This document shows positions 16,029 through 25,594 of a stretch of 64,000 nt of DNA, one piece after another. The notes beneath the pieces were generated by a model. The model was not told where the DNA came from. It did not search any database and saw nothing but the letters and a program-made list of their open reading frames with translations. The stretch comes from Paenibacillus dakarensis (GTDB taxonomy: Bacteria > Bacillota > Bacilli > Paenibacillales > Paenibacillaceae), in NCBI RefSeq assembly GCF_001373415.1, contig NZ_CDSE01000007.1, positions 124,001 to 188,000 on the forward strand. The letters are read 5' to 3'. How positions within the stretch are numbered: the stretch's first letter is position 1; the number at the start of each line of letters is the position of its first letter. Both the position numbers and the translations under genes were made by a program.

Positions 16029-18380
16029 ATGAATATCTTACAGCACCTAACAAGCCGAAAATATTTGCTGCGGATCTTTTTCTATTTCAACTTATCTATG
16101 GCGGGATTGTTACTTGTAACAGCCATTTCTTTTTACGTGTATTCCCAGCAGATGATCTTGCAAACGCAGAAAGAAGCCAATCAGAAGGTACTCTCGCAAA
16201 TCAAACAAAATATTAATTATATTAATGATATCGTGGAGAACATTGGCATCATGGCGAGCCTGGATCCCAATGTCATCTATTTGATGAATGCCGCTAATCC
16301 CGACCCATTTATGAAATTTCAGACCCACCGCAAGCTGGATACGCTTGCCGATTCTACCACCTTCGTGGATTCCATCTTTGTGTTCAGCGGCGTAACTGAT
16401 ACATTTTACACCGCAGGATCAGGAACTTGGACGCGCACACATTTGAAAGCGCTTCAGGATAGACTGATGAAGCAGCTGGAATCGAGGGGGACGGACTCCT
16501 TCGCACAATTAATTCCTATTAAACTGGATGAAAGACAGCCCAATGTCGACCTCTTCTCGTTCCTCATTACCAAGAATCATCCTTCGAACGGCGAGCTGCC
16601 CAATACGGTTATCGTAAATATAAGACCGCAATGGATTTTTGAAAATATTATGAATCTGAACAATATGTCGGGCAGCAGCGACGGCACGGTGCTCGTGGAC
16701 CAGCATGGGGAGATTCTGCAAACGGAGGGGATGTCCTCGCCGCCGTCGGAATCTGTACAGCATTATTTGGCCAGCTCAAACCTGTCGGCAGAAATACCGT
16801 CCGAGGTCTTCTCGATCAGGAAGATCAACGGGGACAAATATGTGATCTCGGAAACCGGCGTTGGGGTGAGCCAGTGGAAGGTTATGAACATTCTTCCCTA
16901 CGAGAAAGTGATGGGCCGGGCAGATACACTGCTTGATATTACGCTGCTATTCACTTTTATCTTCCTGATGGCAAGCTTTATTCTATCTCTTGTCATTACA
17001 AATCGATTATATCAGCCGATTGGCAATCTGTTCGACTTGTTCAAACGAAACGGCATGCATTCCCCTCATTCCCATCCGCCAAATAAGGATGAGGTGAGTT
17101 TCATGTCTGATGTATACAGACTGACGCTGGATAAGCTCCAGCAGGTGAATCAGGAGGAGCGTCGGAACCATCAGATCATCGGCGACTACTACCTCCGTCG
17201 CTGGGTAACCGACAGCCGTTCGATGACTTTGGAGGAACTGGATTACTGCGCCGAGGCTAGTCCCGAGCTGTTCGCAGATGGAAAGGAGCAGTCCTGGCAA
17301 TTGGTCGTCATTCTGCTCGATCAGGCACCGCTGGACGGCACATCCAAAGAACATGCTTCGCAAGAGAAATTATACCGGTTCGCTGCATGCAACATTATAG
17401 AAGAAACAGTCGGCCTGTCATTCTCTAATCGGGTTGTCGATATGAATAACGAATATATCGTCGTCATCGTTGGTGTACAGGCTGACGGGGTCGATCTTGC
17501 TGCCTTGTCCCGCCTTCTGAAGGATGCCCAGCAGACGTATAGGAAATTTTACCGCAAACGGAGCTTCTCTGCGGCTATTAGTCATACAGTAACCCATTGT
17601 AGGGAGTTGACAGCAACCTACGAACGAACGGTGCAGCAATCCATGTACCGACTGGCTTATGGCTTAGGAGCGGTCATCACACCGGAAATGGTCAAAGAGA
17701 ATAACAGCCGCCATGACTTTATGATCCCGGCAGAGCTGGAGAAAAGACTCCTGGAGGGCATTAAAACCAGGGATGAGGACGCCGTACAAGCCGCTCTGGC
17801 ACGGATCTTCGAGCTAATCGCCTCTATTCATTACGATTACATGACCTATGCGGTCATTCAGGTCATTCTATTAATTAAGCAGGTGCTGCGTGAACCGCCT
17901 TTCACCTCGTATGCCAATTCGGTCGAGCTGCAAAATATTAATCAAAAAGTGCTCAAGGCTGAAACGTTAGCGGACATGAGAGAGATCATCGAACATTTCC
18001 TGCGGCAAATCTATACAGAAGACCAGTCTCCAATGAAAGAAGACAGAAACAAAATGATCGTTGATACGATTAAGGAGTTTATTGAAAACAACTACTCGGA
18101 CCTCAACTTGAGCCTGCAATCGATCGCAGCCTTCCTAAAAATGTCCCCAGCCTATGTCGGTAGAATCTTCAAACAATACGAGCAGAAATCGGTCGGCGAC
18201 TACTTAAATGAATACAGGCTTGAGAAAGCTTGCGAATTGCTCGTTGGCAGCGCCTATAACATTAAGGAAATCGCCGATTACCTGGGATTCAACAATTCGA
18301 GTTATTTCATTACCTTATTTAAGAAGAAATACGGGGTAACGCCCAAAGAACATCGCCTGAACGTGACGCTTGGCAAATAA
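16029..18380 (+). CDS. Membrane sensor with AraC-type DNA-binding domain
   Basis: 783 residues. A membrane helix at residues 13-37, an extracellular sensing region to about 297, a second helix near 300-322, a cytoplasmic linker, and a C-terminal AraC helix-turn-helix pair at 680-780 (LSLQSIAAFLKMSPAYVGRIFKQYEQKSVGDYLNEYRLEKACELL, then NIKEIADYLGFNNSSYFITLFKKKYGVTPKEHR). This single-protein layout is common in Paenibacillus, where such regulators sit beside LplB/YtcP/LplA-type importers and probably sense a glycan outside the cell. The importer at 23.7-27.1 kb and the surface protein between them are the expected targets. Confidence 0.85.
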   Translation: MNILQHLTSRKYLLRIFFYFNLSMAGLLLVTAISFYVYSQQMILQTQKEANQKVLSQIKQNINYINDIVENIGIMASLDPNVIYLMNAANPDPFMKFQTHRKLDTLADSTTFVDSIFVFSGVTDTFYTAGSGTWTRTHLKALQDRLMKQLESRGTDSFAQLIPIKLDERQPNVDLFSFLITKNHPSNGELPNTVIVNIRPQWIFENIMNLNNMSGSSDGTVLVDQHGEILQTEGMSSPPSESVQHYLASSNLSAEIPSEVFSIRKINGDKYVISETGVGVSQWKVMNILPYEKVMGRADTLLDITLLFTFIFLMASFILSLVITNRLYQPIGNLFDLFKRNGMHSPHSHPPNKDEVSFMSDVYRLTLDKLQQVNQEERRNHQIIGDYYLRRWVTDSRSMTLEELDYCAEASPELFADGKEQSWQLVVILLDQAPLDGTSKEHASQEKLYRFAACNIIEETVGLSFSNRVVDMNNEYIVVIVGVQADGVDLAALSRLLKDAQQTYRKFYRKRSFSAAISHTVTHCRELTATYERTVQQSMYRLAYGLGAVITPEMVKENNSRHDFMIPAELEKRLLEGIKTRDEDAVQAALARIFELIASIHYDYMTYAVIQVILLIKQVLREPPFTSYANSVELQNINQKVLKAETLADMREIIEHFLRQIYTEDQSPMKEDRNKMIVDTIKEFIENNYSDLNLSLQSIAAFLKMSPAYVGRIFKQYEQKSVGDYLNEYRLEKACELLVGSAYNIKEIADYLGFNNSSYFITLFKKKYGVTPKEHRLNVTLGK

Positions 18381-18390
18381 TTTAGGGCCT

Positions 18391-18408
18391 CCAATAACAT
18401 GTTATTGG
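18391..18408. promoter_or_regulatory. Perfect 18-base palindrome after the AraC gene
   Basis: CCAATAACATGTTATTGG, about ten bases after the stop codon and 124 before the surface-protein start. It lacks a T-run, so it is more likely a dimeric protein site than a terminator. AraC proteins usually bind direct repeats, so the binder is unknown. Confidence 0.4.
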
Positions 18409-18531
18409 GATGATTATCAAAAAACAAAACGAAAGTCCGGATATTTCATTGATTTTAGGATTCCGGCCCATGTGCTCCTTTGTCACAATAAAACCGCAGG
18501 ACCATTACGTAGTAGCGAAAGGGTGAATGCG

Positions 18532-21500
18532 GTGGCAAAGAAGAAGTTTTTATCCGCTTGGCTGATTGTGTGCATGCTCGCCATGGGTATGCCGTACACA
18601 AGCGCGCTGGCGGAACAGGGATCGGAGCTGGCAGAACCAGCACCGGAAGCAGGGGAGGTTATTTATGTATCACCAAATGGAAGCGATTCCAACAATGGCT
18701 CGGCAGACGAACCGCTTCAGACGCTTGAAAGCGCCAGAGATGCGATCCGTCAGTTCAAAGCGGATGGCGGACTTCCTGATGGAGGCGTGACGGTTTACTT
18801 GAAGGAAGGCAGCTACGAACGGATGAAATCATTCGAATTGTCTGAAGAGGATTCAGGTACGGAGGATTCGCCAATCGTCTATCGTGCCTATCCGGGCGAC
18901 ACCGTCAGGCTGACGGGCGGCAAGCAGCTAGATAGCAACAGCTTCGTTCCGGTTACCGATTCGAACGTGCTGAATCGAATAATTGATGTCTCGGCGCGGG
19001 GTAAGGTGGTGGGGATCGATCTTAAGGCACTCGGCATCGAAGACTATGGTCAAATGAGCCGCCACGGTTATTGGAAGGCGAACGACCTCAGCTTGACCCC
19101 TCCTATGGAGCTGTATATCGGCGGGCAGGGCATGACGCTGGCCCGCTGGCCCAATGTCGGCACCGTGCAAATGAATGATATTGTGGAGCCGGGGCCGACG
19201 GTAAATGATCCGGACCTGCATCAGCGTGGAGGAACATTCAGCTATAAGTACGATCGCCCAAGATTTTGGACGGAGGCTGACGATATATGGCTGGACGGCA
19301 TTTTCGGCTATAGCTGGGAGTGGTCCTACAACAAGGTAGCCGCGATCGATACGGAGAAAAAAACAATTACACTGCAATATGGAGAAATGTCGGGTATTTT
19401 TAAAAACTGGTATCCGGACTTCCATTTTGCCCAGAACCTGCTTGAGGAGCTTGATGCCCCAGGCGAATATTATATCGACCGCGCAAGCGGGATGATGTAC
19501 ATGATTCCGAATGCCGCGTTCCTCAGCGGGCAAGGCGAAGCAACGGTAACGATGCTCAAGGAGCCGATGATTCGCACGGTAGGCGCCTCCCATATCCGCT
19601 TCGAGGATATCGTGATGGAATACGGTCGCGACATGGCTGCGATTATTCTCGGCGGCAGCGATATCGTCATCGAGCATGCCGAAATCCGGAACTTCACGAA
19701 CGGAGGCGTACTCATCAATGCACCCGGACGTTACAATTACGATGGAGTTGAAGACGAACTCAACGGGCAGAATCACGCTGTCATCTCCTCTCATCTTCAA
19801 CATATCGGCGGAACGGGCGTTACGCTGAACGGCGGAGACAAGGAGACGCTCGAACACGGAAACAATAAGGTGGAAAACTCGCATATCCACGATTTTGCCT
19901 ATTACCACAAGGCTTATAATCCTGGGGTGTTGTTTTCCGGCGTTGGCAATCAGGCCATAGGCAACGAAATTCACGACGCGCCTCACCCCGGCATCATCGT
20001 ATATGGTAACGACCACCTGATCGAATACAACAACATCTATGATATATGTAAAGATTTTCAGGATTTAGGCGCCATCTATATGAATGCAGGTATGGTGCCC
20101 CACGAAAGAGGAACGATCGTACGGCGCAACTACTTCCACCACACCGGAGAAGACAAACACGGCGTGGAGGGCATCTACCCGGATAACATGACGATGGGTA
20201 TGACGATCGAGGAGAATATTTTCTACAAGATGGGCAACAGCGCAATCAAAAGCGGCTCAGGCTCCTACATCCATGCGAGCAACAATATTTTCGTAGACAC
20301 ATTTGTCCCATTCGACAACTATGAAATGTTCATGAGCAAAGAGCCCGGCAACCGCGTGGATCGCGACTATATGCCGGCTTGGCGGGAACTCTTCAAGAAG
20401 TACAACGACTTCGTAGGCACGCCTTATGCCGAGAAGTATCCCGAGCTTCTGACGTTTTTCGAAGAGGACCGTTACTTCCCGACTACCAACACGTTCGAAA
20501 ACAACGTCATTTACAATCCTGGGCTAACCCGCTCTGACCAAACGAACGAGCACGGCGCCAGGGACGTTAACAACCTGCTTAATTATAAGGACAACTGGAT
20601 CGCAAGTGAGGACCCGGGTTTTGTCAGCCTTGCGAATGAAGACTTCAGTCTTACCGCCGATGCGGCCGTATTCGAACACATTAAAGGATTCAATCCCATC
20701 CCGTTCGAAGACATCGGTACACAAGGCAAAGTAGGCTTGTCCCATGCGCCAGACTCCATCGAAGCTTCGGGTGTCTATTTGCCCGACGACATGACGATGT
20801 CGATTGGCAAAATGGTATCGGTCGCAGCCGAAGTAGTACCTTGGAATGCGACGAACAACGGTGTCATATACAGCAGCAGCGATACGGCTGTAGCAACAAT
20901 TGATGCGAAGGGCCAAGTGACCGCATTAACTGCCGGAGTGACAACGATAAGGGCCGTATCCAACCACAATGCGGACCTTTCGGACGAAATGCTCGTAACT
21001 GTAACCGAAGGCGAGGGCATTATGCATTTTACCGATTTTGAATCGGGAGGCAACGGATGGATGATCGATTCCAACCACAGTATTGTGGAGGATGAAGAAG
21101 GGAACCACTGGTATCGCATCGTGAATAAAGCGAATTCGCAGCATCCAAGACAATTCGCCGATTATGAGCTGGAATACCGCTTGAAGACACCAGAGACCAT
21201 ACCGGAAGGGGCAACCCTGCTCATGTATGATCGCAACGGTGATAAAGGAGGCGGATACGTTCGGTATAAACAGTCGGAAGAAGGCTCATCATGGATTATT
21301 TATAACTCGCAGTGGCAGGCGCTAGAAGAAGCTGCGGTGAGCGAAAGCGATGAACTGCAGCCTGACACCGTTTATACGATCCGGATGATTGTACAAGATG
21401 CGATGATCAGCGTCTTTGTTAACGATAAACTGGTGATTCAGGGCCGGAATGAGACGCACAACGCATCCGGTAGGGTCGGATTTTACGTAGAAAACTTCGA

Positions 21501-23592
21501 CTATCTCGAATTTGACGACATTACCTTCTCCGTCGTGAGAATACCGATCACGGGCATAAAGCTGGAACAAGAGCAGTTAACGCTCCAAACGGGCGAACGC
21601 CAAACCTTGACGGCTCTGATTACACCCATCGAGGCAACTAACCAAAAGCTAGACTGGAGCTCCAGCAATCCTAAAGTAGTTGCTGTTACGGAGACCGGTA
21701 CAGTAACAGCGATGGCACCGGGCTCGGCGGTTATTACGGCAGCTTCCGGGGACGACTCCTCCATATCGGCATCTGCGACCGTTACGGTAACCGAACAGTC
21801 GTATCCTGTAGTCCTGGCAGGCGCGCAGCTGAAGGACAAAGCCAGCTGGACCGCCTCCGATGCTGTATATGGCGGCGAGCAGAGCGTTAGAATGTTCGGA
21901 GACGGCGTATATGGATACGAAGCCGAGACGTTCGGCAGCGAACTGATCCGCTTCAAGGCGAAGTTTAGTGATTTCGGAACAGGCTGGTACGGATTCGCTG
22001 TTCGGTCCGATCGGACGGGAGATCCGACTTGGGTGAAAGCCAATAAAGGCTATCTCGTCGTTATTAAGGCGAATCAAATCGAACTTCAGAACTGGAAGCC
22101 GGGACAAACGATGATGCAAATCATTCCGAATTCCGTATTTCGCCCCGGTCAAGAGTATGATATCGAAATTGGCGCGGTACAGGTCGATAATGGCACGCGA
22201 TTTATTCTCAAAGCGGATGGAAAACCTGTGTTGAACGTGCTGGATTCCGATCCGAATAATCCAATCGCGGCCAAAGGGTATTTGAACGTTTATCATTACA
22301 CAGGTCCGAATAATGGTTTCGAGTTGAAGCCGATCGACAAATCGAATCCAAATCCAAATCCAAATCCAAATCCAAATCCAAATCCAAATCCAAATCCAAA
22401 TCCAAATCCGATTCCAACTCCAACTCCAACTCCGAATCCGGGATCACCGGGCACCGGACCTATCTCTGGTGGAGGCGGGAACCAGAAGGATGATCTGGTC
22501 GTTGTTAAAGACGGCGATTTGACGGGAGGAAGTCAGGACAAACCGATAACGATCGGGCTAGATAAGGATAAGAACGGGGTTCTGCTGACACCGGGTATTA
22601 TCGGCAAACTGGCAAAGCCGCTTGCAGTGCAAGCTGGCAAAGCAAAGCTTACCTTCTCTCCTTCCATGCTGCGGACGATAGCGGACGCGCAGAAGGAAGG
22701 TGTTGAATTGATTATCAAAGCGGTACCGGTATCCGATGATCATGCCGTCTCTCTTCCGCAAGCGGGTGGGAATGCCGCCTCATACCGACTCGTGGGCGCT
22801 CCCTATCGATTTGAACTGCTGATTAGAAGCGGCGGCACGGAGACTGTATATGCTTCGAACTTCCCGGAGCCCGTTCAAGTTTCTTTCTCGGTTGATTCGT
22901 TCAACGGCAATGGGAACTTGCTTGGGGTATATCACGATGCCGGTTCGGGCAACTGGGAATACGTAGGCGGCGAGTTCGTGGAGGCCAGCCGTACAATTTC
23001 AGCGGAGCTCAGACGCTTCAGCTCCTACGCCGTTATGGAATATAAAGCTGCATTCACAGATATTCCGGCCGGGCATTGGGCGCTAAAGGCGATTCAGACG
23101 CTCGCCGCCAAACATATCGTAAGCGGCAAATCGACAGATCGCTTTGATCCGGGCGGCGAGACGACACGCGCGGAGTTTGCAGCGATGCTCGCGAGGACGC
23201 TTAAGCTCCCGAAGGCGCAATTGAAATCGCCGTTCCAGGATGTAAAGCCAAGTGATTGGCATTCGGATGTGGTGGCGGCTGCTTACGAAGCGGGAATCAT
23301 TTCGGGACGTTCGGAGCAGCGTTTTGCACCGGATGATCGGATTTCCCGCCAGGAAATGGCTATGATGCTCATGCGCGCTTACCATTATGCCGAAGGCCCT
23401 GTAGAAGCACGAGATGCTGCAAGCCGTCCGAAAGATCTGAACCAAGCATCGGAATGGGCCCGTCTGTCCATTGAGGAAGTAATGAAAGTTGGAATTATGA
23501 AGGGTTATCCGGATGGGGCATTCCAACCAAGCTTGTTTACGAGCCGGGGCGAAACAGCTCAAGCTATTTATAACTTGCTGAGCCTCTTGTAA
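18532..23592 (+). CDS. S-layer-anchored beta-helix surface protein with Ig-like domains
   Basis: 1686 residues from GTG 18532 (AAAGGGTGA upstream). Starts further upstream would bury the signal peptide KKKFLSAWLIVCMLAMGMPYTSALAEQ. Approximate layout: DUF1565-like start of a right-handed beta-helix from 42 (VIYVSPNGSDSNNGS), parallel beta-helix repeats to about 690, Ig-like Big_2 domain 746-826, concanavalin-like module 830-1000, second Big_2 1006-1088, second concanavalin-like module to 1265, Asn-Pro/Thr-Pro linker 1272-1303, unique domain, then three SLH repeats 1505-1686 that bind pyruvylated wall polymer. Beta-helices of this type are often polysaccharide lyases or hydrolases. I cannot assign catalytic residues. 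Confidence 0.85.
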   Translation: MAKKKFLSAWLIVCMLAMGMPYTSALAEQGSELAEPAPEAGEVIYVSPNGSDSNNGSADEPLQTLESARDAIRQFKADGGLPDGGVTVYLKEGSYERMKSFELSEEDSGTEDSPIVYRAYPGDTVRLTGGKQLDSNSFVPVTDSNVLNRIIDVSARGKVVGIDLKALGIEDYGQMSRHGYWKANDLSLTPPMELYIGGQGMTLARWPNVGTVQMNDIVEPGPTVNDPDLHQRGGTFSYKYDRPRFWTEADDIWLDGIFGYSWEWSYNKVAAIDTEKKTITLQYGEMSGIFKNWYPDFHFAQNLLEELDAPGEYYIDRASGMMYMIPNAAFLSGQGEATVTMLKEPMIRTVGASHIRFEDIVMEYGRDMAAIILGGSDIVIEHAEIRNFTNGGVLINAPGRYNYDGVEDELNGQNHAVISSHLQHIGGTGVTLNGGDKETLEHGNNKVENSHIHDFAYYHKAYNPGVLFSGVGNQAIGNEIHDAPHPGIIVYGNDHLIEYNNIYDICKDFQDLGAIYMNAGMVPHERGTIVRRNYFHHTGEDKHGVEGIYPDNMTMGMTIEENIFYKMGNSAIKSGSGSYIHASNNIFVDTFVPFDNYEMFMSKEPGNRVDRDYMPAWRELFKKYNDFVGTPYAEKYPELLTFFEEDRYFPTTNTFENNVIYNPGLTRSDQTNEHGARDVNNLLNYKDNWIASEDPGFVSLANEDFSLTADAAVFEHIKGFNPIPFEDIGTQGKVGLSHAPDSIEASGVYLPDDMTMSIGKMVSVAAEVVPWNATNNGVIYSSSDTAVATIDAKGQVTALTAGVTTIRAVSNHNADLSDEMLVTVTEGEGIMHFTDFESGGNGWMIDSNHSIVEDEEGNHWYRIVNKANSQHPRQFADYELEYRLKTPETIPEGATLLMYDRNGDKGGGYVRYKQSEEGSSWIIYNSQWQALEEAAVSESDELQPDTVYTIRMIVQDAMISVFVNDKLVIQGRNETHNASGRVGFYVENFDYLEFDDITFSVVRIPITGIKLEQEQLTLQTGERQTLTALITPIEATNQKLDWSSSNPKVVAVTETGTVTAMAPGSAVITAASGDDSSISASATVTVTEQSYPVVLAGAQLKDKASWTASDAVYGGEQSVRMFGDGVYGYEAETFGSELIRFKAKFSDFGTGWYGFAVRSDRTGDPTWVKANKGYLVVIKANQIELQNWKPGQTMMQIIPNSVFRPGQEYDIEIGAVQVDNGTRFILKADGKPVLNVLDSDPNNPIAAKGYLNVYHYTGPNNGFELKPIDKSNPNPNPNPNPNPNPNPNPNPNPIPTPTPTPNPGSPGTGPISGGGGNQKDDLVVVKDGDLTGGSQDKPITIGLDKDKNGVLLTPGIIGKLAKPLAVQAGKAKLTFSPSMLRTIADAQKEGVELIIKAVPVSDDHAVSLPQAGGNAASYRLVGAPYRFELLIRSGGTETVYASNFPEPVQVSFSVDSFNGNGNLLGVYHDAGSGNWEYVGGEFVEASRTISAELRRFSSYAVMEYKAAFTDIPAGHWALKAIQTLAAKHIVSGKSTDRFDPGGETTRAEFAAMLARTLKLPKAQLKSPFQDVKPSDWHSDVVAAAYEAGIISGRSEQRFAPDDRISRQEMAMMLMRAYHYAEGPVEARDAASRPKDLNQASEWARLSIEEVMKVGIMKGYPDGAFQPSLFTSRGETAQAIYNLLSLL
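22345..22410 (+). repeat. Hexanucleotide repeat encoding (Asn-Pro)11
   Basis: Ten perfect copies of AATCCA plus one AATCCG, in frame, followed by ATTCCA and ACTCCA units. It encodes the flexible linker between the concanavalin-like module and the C-terminal region of the surface protein. Perfect DNA identity suggests slippage-driven length change in steps of two residues. Confidence 0.95.
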
Positions 23593-23668
23593 CTTTCAGT
23601 TTTTAGCCATTTTATCGCGATTTTTATATCCGATTTAATATTTTGTCAGCATTTTAAGATTTTTTTTG

Positions 23669-23730
23669 CACCTCCCTTATGCCATGATTTGGAGCAAGGC
23701 CGATTAAGGCATACATGGATAAGGGAGGTG
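23669..23730 (+). promoter_or_regulatory. Ribosome-site-masking hairpin before importer operon
   Basis: CACCTCCCTTAT (23669-23680) is the exact complement of ATAAGGGAGGTG (23719-23730), which contains the Shine-Dalgarno sequence of the permease starting at 23738. Inner bases GCC/GGC can extend the stem across a bulge. The mRNA would fold so that the ribosome site is closed, giving translational control of the importer. Confidence 0.65.
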
Positions 23731-23737
23731 AACTGAA

Positions 23738-24652
23738 ATGAAGAAACGCCGATTCCGATTTACCAAGGGAGACCGAGAGCTGAGCCTGCTCGCGCTTCCG
23801 TCGATCATTTACATATTCGTATTCAGTTATTTAACAATGTTCGGCGTCATCATCGCCTTCAAGGATTACCGGTATGATAAAGGGATTTTGGGAAGCGAAT
23901 GGGTAGGGCTCAGCAACTTTAAATTTTTCTTCATTTCCGAGAAAGCGTTTATCGTCACACGCAACACGATTATGTACAGTTTATGGTTTTGGGTCATCAC
24001 AACGTTGTCTGCACTGCTCATCGCGATCCTGCTGAACGAAATATCGCGAAAGTGGAGCAAATACTATCAAACCATTATGTTTTTGCCCACCTTCGTATCT
24101 TGGGTTGTCGTGATGTTTCTTGCGCAGATTTTTCTAAACCATAATTACGGTTTTCTTAACCGTTTTTTCGAAACGATAGGCCTGGAACGCATTTCTTGGT
24201 ACCTGGAGCCCGTTTATTGGCCAATTATTCTAACGATCGCTCATCTCTGGAAAGGGATAGGCTTCTCCGCGCTGGTCTATTATGCAGGTATTGTAGCCAT
24301 TGATCCTTCCTACTATGAAGCCGCTCGCATGGATGGTGCAACCCGTTTTCAGATGGCCCGGAAAATAACGATACCGATGCTGTCGCCACTTATTATTATC
24401 TTAATGATTATGGCGATCGGCAACATGTTCCGCGGAGATTTCGGACTTCACTATTTTGTTTCGAATAATGCGCCGTTATTGTACAATACCACGGATATTA
24501 TCGATACATTCGTCTATCGCGCACTCAGCGTTAGCGGGGATATGTCGATGGCCACGGCTGTCGGATTCTACCAATCGTTTGTTGGTCTGCTGCTCGTTGT
24601 TGGCGCCAATTACACCGTTCGAAAAATTAGCGAAGAGAACTCTTTATGGTAG
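23738..24652 (+). CDS. ABC transporter permease, LplB type
   Basis: 304 residues with six predicted membrane helices and the EAA loop YEAARMDGATRFQMARKITIPML. The start RFTKGDRELSLLALPSIIYIFVFSYLTMFGVIIAFKDYR is typical of the LplB branch found in Paenibacillus glycan importers. Its ribosome site is very strong (AAGGGAGGTG) but lies in a perfect hairpin. It forms a channel with the following permease. The frame ends within the first codons of that gene. Confidence 0.9.
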   Translation: MKKRRFRFTKGDRELSLLALPSIIYIFVFSYLTMFGVIIAFKDYRYDKGILGSEWVGLSNFKFFFISEKAFIVTRNTIMYSLWFWVITTLSALLIAILLNEISRKWSKYYQTIMFLPTFVSWVVVMFLAQIFLNHNYGFLNRFFETIGLERISWYLEPVYWPIILTIAHLWKGIGFSALVYYAGIVAIDPSYYEAARMDGATRFQMARKITIPMLSPLIIILMIMAIGNMFRGDFGLHYFVSNNAPLLYNTTDIIDTFVYRALSVSGDMSMATAVGFYQSFVGLLLVVGANYTVRKISEENSLW

Positions 24653-24663
24653 GAGAACAGCCG

Positions 24664-25560
24664 ATGGAAAACTACGCAATGCATCGAAACAAAATCTTAG
24701 ACGGTCTCTTGAACTTATTTTTTATAGTGCTGTCTATTCTGATTATCGCTCCTTTCGTCCTGATCATCTCCGTCTCATTAACAGATGAAAGCACCCTTAC
24801 GACGTACGGCTACACATTCTTCCCTAAGCAAATAAGCTCGCTTGCCTACGAGTTTTTGTTCCAAACGCCGCTCGTTCTGATACGTGCTTACAGTAATACT
24901 TTTTTTATTACCGTTGTCGGGACGCTGCTTAGCATTCTGATGACCAGTATTATCGGTTATGCCATATCAAGAAGGGATTATTCGCTCCGGTCTCCGCTCA
25001 CCGTCTTTGTGTTTATCCCGATGATGTTCTCGGGAGGTCTGGTACCTTTCTATATCCTCATGACACAATATTTGCATATGAAAAATTCGTTATGGGCGAT
25101 CATCCTGCCCGGACTGATCTCACCTTTTTATATTCTTATTATGAAAGGGTTCATGAGCAAGGTCCCGTATGAAATTATCGAGTCGGCTAAAATGGACGGG
25201 GCAAGCGAATGGCGGATCTTCTTCCGCATCATCCTCCCGCTCTCTACACCCGCACTTGCAACGCTGAGTCTGTTTATTGCCTTCAACTACTGGAACGAAT
25301 GGTTCAACGCACTGCTGTTCATCGACGATGACAAGCTGGTTCCGCTGCAGCTGCTGCTTGTGCGAATCATCAACACCCTCGATTTCCTGCGCAACAACAG
25401 CCAGTATATTCAAGGGCTCGGCATTGATCTGAGCCAATTTCCGAACGAATCCGTCCGGATGGCGCTAGTCGTGCTTGTTGCCGGTCCTATGATGTTTGTG
25501 TTTCCGTTCTTCCAGCGATATTTTGTGCAGGGGATGACGGTTGGTTCTTTGAAGGGCTAA
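24664..25560 (+). CDS. ABC transporter permease, YtcP type
   Basis: 298 residues from ATG 24664, which has AGGAG (24651-24655) at good spacing. ATG 24646 overlaps the previous gene and has no site of its own. Six predicted helices and the EAA loop ESAKMDGASEWRIFFRIILPL are present, and the C-terminus QRYFVQGMTVGSLKG is characteristic of this branch. It is partner of the LplB-type permease. Confidence 0.9.
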   Translation: MENYAMHRNKILDGLLNLFFIVLSILIIAPFVLIISVSLTDESTLTTYGYTFFPKQISSLAYEFLFQTPLVLIRAYSNTFFITVVGTLLSILMTSIIGYAISRRDYSLRSPLTVFVFIPMMFSGGLVPFYILMTQYLHMKNSLWAIILPGLISPFYILIMKGFMSKVPYEIIESAKMDGASEWRIFFRIILPLSTPALATLSLFIAFNYWNEWFNALLFIDDDKLVPLQLLLVRIINTLDFLRNNSQYIQGLGIDLSQFPNESVRMALVVLVAGPMMFVFPFFQRYFVQGMTVGSLKG

Positions 25561-25594
25561 TGGACGATTATGAAATGATATTGGAGGGGTTCAT

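Noticed and set aside
18928..20016. Long minus-strand frame opposite the surface-protein gene
   Set aside because: It is antisense to a well-supported coding frame, has no ribosome site and no recognisable family.
22330..22445. CRISPR-like tandem repeat
   Set aside because: The unit is a 6-base in-frame codon repeat without spacers, inside a coding region.
22208..22447. Minus-strand frame rich in Leu-Asp repeats
   Set aside because: It is the antisense reading of the AATCCA repeat.
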